A stretch of DNA of 64,000 bases from Sinohyriopsis cumingii (Eukaryota > Mollusca > Bivalvia > Unionida > Unionidae), in contig JAPYKE020000277.1 in NCBI GenBank assembly GCA_028554795.2, positions 62,001 through 126,000 of the forward strand. Reading direction: 5' to 3'. Made by a program: the position numbers and the translations under genes. How positions within the stretch are numbered: the stretch's first letter is position 1; each line of letters begins with the position of its first letter. The notes under the pieces were generated by a model, which had not been told where the DNA came from, searched no databases, and saw only the letters and a list, made by a program, of their open reading frames with translations. Below are positions 1 to 9,015 of this stretch, piece after piece.

Positions 1-167
1 TATATGGACTATCGATGTATTTTGCTGTGTCCTAACTGATTGACACTCCAAGAAAACTAAACCGTTACTGTTTTGGGATTGCAGACAAAAAAGAATTTCA
101 ACCATGGGAGGCAAAGCCAAAGAACCAAGTATTTGTGCGAGATGAGCTGGATGTCCTAGCTGCGTAA
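1..167 (+). pseudogene. Integrase fossil, C-terminal part beyond the LINE
   Basis: The first ~167 bases of each unit continue integrase-like coding similarity on the far side of the LINE, ending with a block containing VFVRDELDVL that resembles the C-terminal tail of this integrase family, close to the tail of the opposing polymerase region. In unit 1 the partner LINE copy lies before the window. It is part of the same broken virus-like element. Confidence 0.6.
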
Positions 168-299
168 TCGGACCAACCAAAACCACGTTCATGTGTCAGC
201 ATGTGTTGATTCACAACAACGTAATGGTCACAAGCGTAGTTGGTAATTTAGCGGGGTGTATCCATAACTTGGTAACAAACCGGTTCAAACACTCTTTAG

Positions 300-1600
300 T
301 GCATCGGTAGGCTCCTAATGCGATGTCTCTGACACCGTGTCATCTTTTATAATTTCATGTCAGTCTCGAAGACATTACACGTCCATGAGATCCTCTCTGC
401 ACAATACCTCGTGAACAAAATATGCCTTTTTCATGTTTTTGAGCCACCAACAATAATCCATTACATCTTAGGGCGCAGTCCCACATACTCATCGAATGGT
501 TTACCCGGGACTTACCAATAACCTTTCATTTGGCGTTACTAAACAACGAATGTTCTTTCGTATAATCGATGGTTTAAAATGCATTTACCAAATATGGTTC
601 AGCCATGTAGGCGTACACATCATTGGTTGTAATATGCAAGTGCAGCGAGTCACTGTCTGTGCAAAGGATCTTTACCCGATCGCGGTAAAACGCATTGATC
701 TTGTGATAATAACTGTGGTATATCAGCATCTTTGACCAGTCAATTGCTAACGATCCGACATATATCTGTGTTCGAAGGTCATATATCATTCAGGATTCAA
801 TGGCCAGGTTGGCAACCAGTTTTCGAAGCTTATCTTCTTCAATATCAGGGACAAGATCGACTCGGATTCGTTCGCTGAAACAGCATTTTTATGAGCGTGA
901 ACAAGTTTTTCTCAAAGTCATTTAAGCTGCTATGCGCAGATTGCTCGTGATGTTTATATACGGTACGATCCAAGCGTCCTCGCGAAATCTAATCACTTGA
1001 TGTTGGAGATTTTGAACATGTAATACATAACAGTGTTTGGTCCTAAGACTTGCTATTAGTTTTGTCCATTGAGTACATTTACTTGCGGCTAAATCAACGA
1101 CCACGCAATGATATAAGAACAAACAGTTACCAGGCACAGACAAAGATGCTGGTGCCAGTAGATAATCGTTATGTACATCATATAAATGTTGCTGATATTC
1201 TATATCAACTTCAAAGACGTTTCCAAAGTGGCTGCTGATGTAATAGTGTACATGTTTTGTATATCAATGTATCTAGGATTAACCCACCGAATCCCACCAA
1301 CAGGCAACAGTTGGATCATTGCCCAACATTATAGATATTTGAAATAGATGATTTAACTGTTCGTGGCAGCGGGTTCATACCCGTTTATGTTTGGGTTGTT
1401 TGTGAGATCATATCTCTGTCTCGCCATAGAAATCCCATCACAAAATGAGTGTTATTATACCAACCACAGCTGGCAATATTTATGTCGATAGCGTAACCGC
1501 TTTTAATGGGGCAAGAGTCACTAATCGTTTTAATCGATCTCGCAGCCATTGAGTTGGTTGTAAACGCACACAGTATACAACCCTGAATAACTACGCTTAT
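300..1600 (-). pseudogene. Protein-primed family B DNA polymerase fossil (DNA_pol_B_2 type)
   Basis: Conceptual minus-strand translation shows, in the expected order, short blocks matching the polymerase/palm half of protein-primed PolB: a block ending in NINGYEP, a LPVGGIRWV block, an EVDIEY..LHDLHNDY-like block, a FRE..W..PYI block, a DWSK block, and TDSDSL, the counterpart of the YGDTDS metal-binding motif C. In Polintons and adintoviruses this enzyme copies the element from a protein primer. The region is heavily decayed and non-functional. It converges on the integrase region on the opposite strand. Equivalent regions recur in all units at the same offset. Family assignment rests on motif recognition by eye. 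Confidence 0.78.
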
Positions 1601-2390
1601 CGTTTGAGACCTGCTTAATAACTACAGCTGACACTATCACTCCTTGAAGCGTTGTAGCGGTCATTCTGGCTATGTCAGCCTTATCAGGTTAAAAATGAAG
1701 TGCAGTCCGTTTACGTCCTGCACTCAACCATTGCTGATTTTCTGCATGTTCTTTGGGCCAGTCAAGACCTGTTATCAACGGCTTATGTTCAATATGCAAA
1801 CCTATAGTATGTAGGTTCAATTGCAATGACGGAACTGAGTGTCGGCTCAAGTATAGAAATGTAATAGTCTTTATCGGTGAACGCCGAAATTCTTCGTCGG
1901 GCATCATTGCTGAAATAGGCAATATTTTACGGGCATGTAGGAGGATGTTCCATACACCAAACGATATCTATCCGTGCGCGTCGGCGTTCTGAGGTCGACC
2001 TCATCCATAACTTTAATACAATCGTGGGACAAGGTGCAGACGAACCAATCATGTGAAGTATAAAATCCAAGATTGCAATTGAAAGCACTCATTAAACGAA
2101 GATAATATTAAAAGGATACAAAAGCGAGACAATATGAAAAGTATTCTACAGTTTGAATGTGTACTGAATAGATGAAGCTGCCGTGGAAAGGTTAGCAAGT
2201 GCGGAAATGATCACTCATCGGTTTGCTCGAGCATAGTTCGCCGAACAAGCAATGTGACAAATTTACTTACCAGTACCAAGAAGGACTTCCCCTAGCTGGC
2301 TTGATATTCAAACGCATGATGAGTTTTCATTAGGCCGATGTATTTATTATTTCTTCCACATTATCGTGTGCATGATCGGAAGAGTCGATC
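1600..2390. other. Unassigned stretch of the unit; likely holds the tandem junction
   Basis: About 800 bp with no coding similarity I recognise on either strand. It lies between the upstream limit of the recognisable polymerase and the start of the integrase. An intact protein-primed polymerase extends well upstream of the palm blocks, so part of this stretch may be decayed polymerase N-terminal sequence. Because the unit is circularly permuted, the junction that joined the ends of the original amplified segment should lie here or nearby. Short frames on both strands look like chance. Confidence 0.45.
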
Positions 2391-2986
2391 GTACATTATA
2401 CAAGTATACGCCAACCATTGTTGACGTTGCAAGTAGATACAAAGAGAATGAGCCGTTGATGTCAGAAGATTCTGCATGTGTTGCAGATACATTAGAACGC
2501 ATTTATAAACATTCACCATTAACATGGTAACGATAATTACAGGGGGATCCTGCTAAAGGATTCGTAACTGTTGAGGCGGTGTTGTTCAAAGAGTTCATGT
2601 TCGAGTTCGTGGTGGACATGCTAATATACCTACTGACCAAGCTATTCTGAAACGATTTAATATCGCATTTACACAATTATTATTCGGATATCATTTTAGA
2701 CAGGAATTGTTGATGAAATGTCTTGAGTGCGGGACAATATCGAACTAGAACTCGTGGGGGTTACACGCCTGGAGAAGTCTCAGGAATGGCTAAGACATCA
2801 TTCAATAATGAAATTACACGCATGATTTGAGGAAAATTAGCTAATACGATACGACAAGAGTCTGTTGCATTTACGCTGAAAATGATCTCACAACCGCCAC
2901 CATTTCAGACTCACAGAGACAAGTTTATTCGGTATCTGTATGCACCTGGAGAGGTAGATGGTGGACAATGATGTACTACTGACCCT
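2390..2986 (+). pseudogene. Retroviral-type (Polinton/adintovirus) integrase fossil, main part
   Basis: Plus-strand translation shows an integrase core block (IVDVASRYKE, then EPLMSEDSA), then blocks typical of the region after the catalytic core, including FNNEITRM and RYLYAPGEVDGG. The family catalyses strand transfer of element DNA into the host genome. The region is interrupted at its 3' side by the LINE. Similarity (TDP before the LINE, IWTIDVF after it) is found on both sides, showing the LINE is nested in the integrase region. It is decayed and non-functional. A retroelement integrase is the alternative, but the neighbouring protein-primed polymerase argues for a Polinton/adintovirus. 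Confidence 0.72.
2978..2986. repeat. LINE target-site duplication, left copy (ACTGACCCT)
   Basis: A 9-bp direct repeat flanks the LINE: 2978-2986 and 6022-6030 in unit 1, and the corresponding places in every other unit. The flanking integrase similarity continues directly when the LINE and one copy are ignored, supporting a true target-site duplication. Confidence 0.85.
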
Positions 2987-3047
2987 GTGTGTCTGTTTGT
3001 TTGTTTGTTTTTAACGGCGCACCAGTACTGTTAGGCTATTTAGCGCC
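2987..3047 (-). other. LINE 3' end: GGCGC/GCGCC stem-loop plus TTTG-repeat tail
   Basis: On the plus strand the element ends in (TTTG)n-rich sequence (2994-3011), read as CAAA repeats on the LINE strand. Beside it GGCGC (3016-3020) can pair with GCGCC (3043-3047), giving a hairpin with a 22-base loop. Many non-LTR elements carry such a 3' stem-loop, recognised by their own RT when reverse transcription starts. A long A-run (3105-3115) lies further into the 3' UTR. Confidence 0.6.
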
Positions 3048-3285
3048 ATACAAAAGGTCATATGAAATATAAAATGTTTTATATCGACCAACGATATTAA
3101 AACTAAAAAAAAAAACGATAAAATGGTAACGGTAATAAATAAGTCTTCCCGATCTAAATGGTATATGTTAATAAAGGCAGATCAAAAGTTATTGAAGATA
3201 ATGGACGGAAAGTACATTACATAAAAATGCTCAAGTTGATGGCATAAAAGTTATACTTAGAGTAAATGTTCACTGCTTTCAAGAA
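3048..3285 (-). other. LINE 3' untranslated region
   Basis: AT-rich sequence between the stop of the ORF2 remnant and the terminal hairpin. It contains the A-run that differs in length between units (11 or 10 A). No other feature seen. Confidence 0.6.
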
Positions 3286-5815
3286 TTATATAATACAAGT
3301 GAGGTTTATTGTATCAAAGAGTTCCTTCATGTCATGCACATTGTAATACTGATTGCGCGTAGGTTGCAGGTCAAAACACTCTATCATAAAATGTTTAACA
3401 GTGAATGGTTCATTGCAAGAAACGCACTTTGGTGGGTCTTCACCTTTTAGTATGTGGGCGTGGGTTATATGCGTATAACCAATTCGAATTCTTGCAATGA
3501 CTACCTACTCCCTACGCATAGCTCTGTAGGAAGGAGTCCATTCTCCTAGGATTGGTTTGATGGCATGAAGTTTAGTATTCACTGCATCATTCCATGATGC
3601 CTGCTACTTCTGACGTAAAGTCTCTTTGATACTAGGTTTAAAATCATTATATGGTATTTTAAAGTCAGATGGTTATTGGAAAAGGGCCATTTTACAGCGC
3701 GATCTGCATTTTCATTACCTTTAATACCAACATGGTTAGGTAACCAACAGTATACGATATTGTGCGAGGTACTCAGCTTACTATGCTCAGCGAAAAGATT
3801 GGTCAACAATGGATTCTCCAATTTTCTATTGTGCAGTGACTGAAGTACTGATAGGGAATCAGAGAAGATGCTGCTGTTTAAAATGCGTTTATTTTCGATA
3901 TATTGCAGAGCAAGTTCTATTGTTCTGATTTCGGCTGAAACAAATTGATGTGCCATTTGGTAAGCGAACTTGTGTGTTTTCCACTAAAGAAGGCTGCAGC
4001 AGCCTTTTCCTCATCCTTTGATCCGTCGGTATAAATTCTTGTATAGTTTTTAAATTCGGAGAGTAGTTCATGATAAGAGTTGTGGAAGATGGAAGGGTTT
4101 GTCTCGGATTTCTTTCTATCGTGTAGCGTAAAAAGTACTTTTGGTTGTTTGAGTAGCCAGTGTTTCGGAGATGGACGTTTTCTGAATTTGGTTTATTTTC
4201 GTATAAGGCTTTGTATTTGGGTTGAAAAACAGCCGAGAAGGCAGGGTTCAGAGGGTTTGATCTTAATTTGAGAACATACTGTGTGGAAAGCATTTCCCTA
4301 CGATGTGATAAAGGTGGTTCGTTCGCTTCAGCGAGGAGGCTTTCACACGGAGATGTCTTAAATGCTCCTAAAGCGAGTCTTATTCCTTGATGATGAATTG
4401 GATCAAGCATTTTCTAGTATGACTTTCTAACTGAACCATAAACAAAGCAACAATAGTCCCGTTTGGAGCGAATAAACGTTCTATATAGATGATTTTTCTA
4501 TCAGCACCCCAGTCAGTGTACACTACTACTTTAAATAGATCTAGAGATTTTAAGCATTTAGCTTTCAAGATCTTTAGGTGTGGAATAATTGTATGCATGT
4601 GCTTTGATCGATAACATATTAGAAAATCATCAACATATAACGAGCAGTCCACACCAAGAGCTAAACACTTGGTGATGCTATTGATTTTGATGTTGAAAAG
4701 CGTCACAGATAAAATACTGCCTGGGACACACCCATCTCTTGCTCGTGCAGATCTGAGAGGGTACAGCCAACTCGTAGCTTGAATTCTCTGTCTGAGAGAA
4801 AGTTTGATATGAATGAGGGCAGACGGCCTTTTAGAGCCAGATCGTGCAGGTCATTTTAGTATCCCGTACTTCCATGTCGTATCATAGGCCTTTTCTAAAT
4901 CAAAGAAAACCGCTAATAAATGTTTCTTCTCGATAAATGTTTGCAGTCTAACCAGATGATCATTGGTGCTCAGGCCATATCGAAAGCCACTTTGGAAAGG
5001 AGATTAAAATTGTTAGTTACCAGGTACCATACAAGCCGAGAATTAATCATTCGTACCATCGTTTGCACACACAATTTGTGAGTGCAATAGGTCGGTAGTT
5101 GGCAGGGTCTGCGCTATCTTTACCTGGTTTGGGAACTGGTATTACTGTTGTTTCTTTTCCAACTCTTAGGTACATGTCCAGTAATTCAAAAATCATTGAA
5201 GATTTTCTAAAGAGATGTTAATCATGATACTGGAAGGTGTTTCAAAAATTGGTAATGCATTTCGTCAGGCCCCGTGGATGTATCACGGGCCTTGTCTAAA
5301 GCCTCCGTAAGCTCCAGTAGTGAAAACAGTTGGTTATAAGTTTCTGAGTTGTTGGATGTGAATTTCAAACGTGACTTTTCTTTTTGAGTTTTTAATCTTC
5401 ATAAGCCTTCTGAATAATTAGATGATGAGGAATTTTTAGAGAAACTGTCAGCAAGAATATTTGCTATGTCTCGTTTTGAACTAAAAGTGTCATTGTTAAG
5501 TTGCAGATGTCGGAGAGAACTGTGTTTTCTCTTTCCGTTTATTTTATGAATATTATCCCAAACTTTCGTAATCGAGGAACGAGAGTTTAAAGAAGAATTA
5601 TATTTCTTCCCTGATGCTCGTTCACTTTCTTTGATTGTGCGGCGAGCTTTGGCCCGGAGAATACGATATGTACTTAAGTTTTCGGGTGTCGAACGATTGT
5701 TAAAGCTTCTCGGCCTTGTCTACTGGCTTCATTACATTCCTTAGTGACCCAAGGTTTTAGGGTTCTTTTACAGTTCGGTGAGGACTTAGGAATGGATTCC
5801 TCTGCGATCTTGATT
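3286..5815 (-). pseudogene. LINE ORF2 remnant: RT, RNase H and zinc knuckle
   Basis: The former reverse transcriptase polyprotein is spread over all three minus-strand frames, so several frameshifts separate its blocks. The longest open pieces are 4706-4380 (RT palm with YVDD, 108 codons), 4410-3889 (173 codons; the thumb LDPIHHQG at its start, out of frame later) and 3956-3579 (125 codons; RNase H with SAEIRTIEL, FSDSLSVL and WLPNHVGIKGNENADRA). The first RNase H aspartate, in TDGSKDEE at about 4030-4009, lies in yet another frame. RT motif A is intact as sequence (4907-4872). About 80-90 residues normally found between YVDD and the IPH.K.LKAKCLK block appear to be missing near 4588. The enzyme would have made cDNA at a nicked target; this copy cannot. 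The same remnant recurs in units 2-10. Confidence 0.85.
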
Positions 5816-5879
5816 AATATAGATGTAACATGCTGAATAGGGTCATTAGTACCATCCCGACCACCCGTCTAGAAGAAGT

Positions 5880-6021
5880 AGAGGCCAAAGTAGTGGATTG
5901 CATCGGAAAGCCTCTTGCTCAACTCCCTGAATCCTTTCCTCCCCGTCTCTACTTAGTCGCCTATTAGGACACGTAGTGAGACACGTCGGGCCAATTCTAC
6001 AACCCCGGACCCGCAGAGGAG
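5880..6021 (-). other. GC-richer 5' segment of the LINE insertion, origin unclear
   Basis: About 140 bp between the first recognisable LINE linker coding and the target duplication. It is richer in GC than its surroundings, has no LINE coding similarity that I see, and shows no tRNA A/B-box arrangement. It could be a 5' chimera made by template switching, or an unrecognised LINE segment. Confidence 0.4.
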
Positions 6022-6030
6022 ACTGACCCT
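6022..6030. repeat. LINE target-site duplication, right copy (ACTGACCCT)
   Basis: Second copy of the 9-bp repeat. It abuts the 5' (truncated) end of the minus-strand LINE and overlaps the chosen unit boundary by one base. Confidence 0.85.
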
Positions 6031-9015
6031 ATATGGACTATCGATGTATTTTGCTGTGTCCTAACTGATTGACACTCCAAGAAAACTAAACCGTTACTGT
6101 TTTGGGATTGCAGACAAAAAAGAATTTCAACCATGGGAGGCAAAGCCAAAAAACCAAGTATTTGTGCGAGATGAGCTGGATGTCCTAGCTGCGTAATCGG
6201 ACCAACCAAAACCACGTTCATGTGTCAGCATGTGTTGATTCACAACAACGTAATGGTCACAAGCGTAGTTGGTAATTTAGCGGGGTGTATCCATAACTTG
6301 GTAACAAACCGGTTCAAACACTCTTTAGTGCATCGGTAGGCTCCTAATGCGATGTCTCTGACACCGTGTCATCTTTTATAATTTCATGTCAGTCTCGAAG
6401 ACATTACACGTCCATGAGATCCTCTCTGCACAATACCTCGTGAACAAAATATGCCTTTTTCATGTTTTTGAGCCACCAACAATAATCCATTACATCTTAG
6501 GGCGCAGTCCCACATACTCATCGAATGGTTTACCCGGGACTTACCAATAACCTTTCATTTGGCGTTACTAAACAACGAATGTTCTTTCGTATAATCGATG
6601 GTTTAAAATGCATTTACCAAATATGGTTCAGCCATGTAGGCGTACACATCATTGGTTGTAATATGCAAGTGCAGCGAGTCACTGTCTGTGCAAAGGATCT
6701 TTACCCGATCGCGGTAAAACGCATTGATCTTGTGATAATAACTGTGGTATATCAGCATCTTTGACCAGTCAATTGCTAACGATCCGACATATATCTGTGT
6801 TCGAAGGTCATATATCATTCAGGATTCAATGGCCAGGTTGGCAACCAGTTTTCGAAGCTTATCTTCTTCAATATCAGGGACAAGATCGACTCGGATTCGT
6901 TCGCTGAAACAGCATTTTTATGAGCGTGAACAAGTTTTTCTCAAAGTCATTTAAGCTGCTATGCGCAGATTGCTCGTGATGTTTATATACGGTGCGATCC
7001 AAGCGTCCTCGCGAAATCTAATCACTTGATGTTGGAGATTTTGAACATGTAATACATAACAGTGTTTGGTCCTAAGACTTGCTATTAGTTTTGTCCATTG
7101 AGTACATTTACTTGCGGCTAAATCAACGACCACGCAATGATATAAGAACAAACAGTTACCAGGCACAGACAAAGATGCTGGTGCCAGTAGATAATCGTTA
7201 TGTACATCATATAAATGTTGCTGATATTCTATATCAACTTCAAAGACGTTTCCAAAGTGGCTGCTGATGTAATAGTGTACATGTTTTGTATATCAATGTA
7301 TCTAGGATTAACCCACCGAATCCCACCAACAGGCAACAGTTGGATCATTGCCCAACATTATAGATATTTGAAATAGATGATTTAACTGTTCGTGGCAGCG
7401 GGTTCATACCCGTTTATGTTTGGGTTGTTTGTGAGATCATATCTCTGTCTCGCCATAGAAATCCCATCACAAAATGAGTGTTATTATACCAACCACAGCT
7501 GGCAATATTTATGTCGATAGCGTAACCGCTTTTAATGGGGCAAGAGTCACTAATCGTTTTAATCGATCTCGCAGCCATTGAGTTGGTTGTAAACGCACAC
7601 AGTATACAACCCTGAATAACTACGCTTGTCGTTTGAGACCTGCTTAATAACTACAGCTGACACTATCACTCCTTGAAGCGTTGTAGCGGTCATTCTGGCT
7701 ATGTCAGCCTTATCAGGTTAAAAATGAAGTGCAGTCCGTTTACGTCCTGCACTCAACCATTGCTGATTTTCTGCATGTTCTTTGGGCCAGTCAAGACCTG
7801 TTATCAACGGCTTATGTTCAATATGCAAACCTATAGTATGTAGGTTCAATTGCAATGACGGAACTGAGTGTCGGCTCAAGTATAGAAATGTAATAGTCTT
7901 TATCGGTGAACGCCGAAATTCTTCGTCGGGCATCATTGCTGAAATAGGCAATATTTTACGGGCATGTAGGAGGATGTTCCATACACCAAACGATATCTAT
8001 CCGTGCGCGTCGGCGTTCTGAGGTCGACCTCATCCATAACTTTAATACAATCGTGGGACAAGGTGCAGACGAACCAATCATGTGAAGTATAAAATCCAAG
8101 ATTGCAATTGAAAGCACTCATTAAACGAAGATAATATTAAAAGGATACAAAAGCGAGACAATATGAAAAGTATTCTACAGTTTGAATGTGTACTGAATAG
8201 ATGAAGCTGCCGTGGAAAGGTTAGCAAGTGCGGAAATGATCACTCATCGGTTTGCTCGAGCATAGTTCGCCGAACAAGCAATGTGACAAATTTACTTACC
8301 AGTACCAAGAAGGACTTCCCCTAGCTGGCTTGATATTCAAACGCATGATGAGTTTTCATTAGGCCGATGTATTTATTATTTCTTCCACATTATCGTGTGC
8401 ATGATCGGAAGAGTCGATCGTACATTATACAAGTATACGCCAACCATTGTTGACGTTGCAAGTAGATACAAAGAGAATGAGCCGTTGATGTCAGAAGATT
8501 CTGCATGTGTTGCAGATACATTAGAACGCATTTATAAACATTCACCATTAACATGGTAACGATAATTACAGGGGGATCCTGCTAAAGGATTCGTAACTGT
8601 TGAGGCGGTGTTGTTCAAAGAGTTCATGTTCGAGTTCGTGGTGGACATGCTAATATACCTACTGACCAAGCTATTCTGAAACGATTTAATATCGCATTTA
8701 CACAATTATTATTCGGATATCATTTTAGACAGGAATTGTTGATGAAATGTCTTGAGTGCGGGACAATATCGAACTAGAACTCGTGGGGGTTACACGCCTG
8801 GAGAAGTCTCAGGAATGGCTAAGACATCATTCAATAATGAAATTACACGCATGATTTGAGGAAAATTAGCTAATACGATACGACAAGAGTCTGTTGCATT
8901 TACGCTGAAAATGATCTCACAACCGCCACCATTTCAGACTCACAGAGACAAGTTTATTCGGTATCTGTATGCACCTGGAGAGGTAGATGGTGGACAATGA
9001 TGTACTACTGACCCT
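6030..9015. mobile_element. Virus-like fossil segment, unit 2
   Basis: Same layout as unit 1: integrase tail at about 6030-6196 (+), polymerase B at about 6329-7629 (-), unassigned to about 8418, integrase main part about 8419-9015 (+). At unit offsets 122 and 965 it carries the bases shared by units 2-8 and 11, unlike units 1, 9 and 10. Broken, many breaks. Confidence 0.8.

Larger units (their letters stand above)
1..2986. mobile_element. Polinton/Maverick- or adintovirus-like fossil, unit 1 (LINE-flanked segment)
   Basis: This is the non-LINE part of the unit. It holds the end of an integrase region (plus strand, to about 167), a protein-primed DNA polymerase B region (minus strand, about 300-1600), a stretch without recognisable coding signal (about 1600-2390), and the main integrase region (plus strand, about 2390-2986). 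The combination of this polymerase type with a retroviral-type integrase is characteristic of Polintons/Mavericks and adintoviruses. It is clearly a broken, old copy with many breaks; no frame longer than about 80 codons survives. No capsid, ATPase, protease or terminal inverted repeats were recognised, so it is a fragment of a 15-20 kb element. Which of the two groups it belongs to is not resolved. Confidence 0.8.
2987..6021 (-). mobile_element. 5'-truncated LINE (RNase H-bearing, I/Nimb-like), unit 1
   Basis: Minus-strand non-LTR retrotransposon of 3,035 bp. Read 5' to 3' it contains: a GC-rich start of uncertain origin (about 6021-5880); the linker between endonuclease and RT (about 5815-5300); RT with KPGKD..NYRPIAL (about 5148-5088), motif A FFDLEKAYDTTW (4907-4872) and YVDD (4637-4626); a thumb block LDPIHHQGIRLALGAF just below 4410; RNase H (about 4030-3640); a CX2CX7HX4C knuckle (about 3430-3376); a stop at 3288-3286; a ~300-bp 3' UTR; and a TTTG-rich tail (plus-strand sense). 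The apurinic endonuclease and ORF1 are missing. The order RT-RNase H-zinc knuckle fits the I group (I, Nimb, Ingi or LOA-like clades); the exact clade is unresolved. Confidence 0.88.

Noticed and set aside
496-1238. Short plus-strand open frames (60-80 codons) repeated in each unit
   Set aside because: They lie antisense to polymerase-like motif blocks, have no recognisable product, and recur only because the unit recurs.
1689-2092. Short overlapping frames on both strands in the middle of the unit
   Set aside because: No family similarity, mutual overlap, and lengths expected by chance in decayed DNA.
3105-3115. A-run as poly(A) tail of a processed insertion
   Set aside because: It lies inside the LINE 3' UTR on the wrong strand for the LINE tail and has no flanking duplication.
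4080-4271. 63-codon plus-strand frame
   Set aside because: Antisense shadow of the LINE RT thumb/RNase H region.
5880-6021. tRNA- or 7SL-derived SINE at the LINE 5' end
   Set aside because: No A/B-box pair or recognisable RNA-gene core was found.
5997-6221. 74-codon minus-strand frame at each unit boundary
   Set aside because: It runs from the virus-like fossil across the target duplication into the LINE 5' end, so it is a chance frame across an insertion junction.
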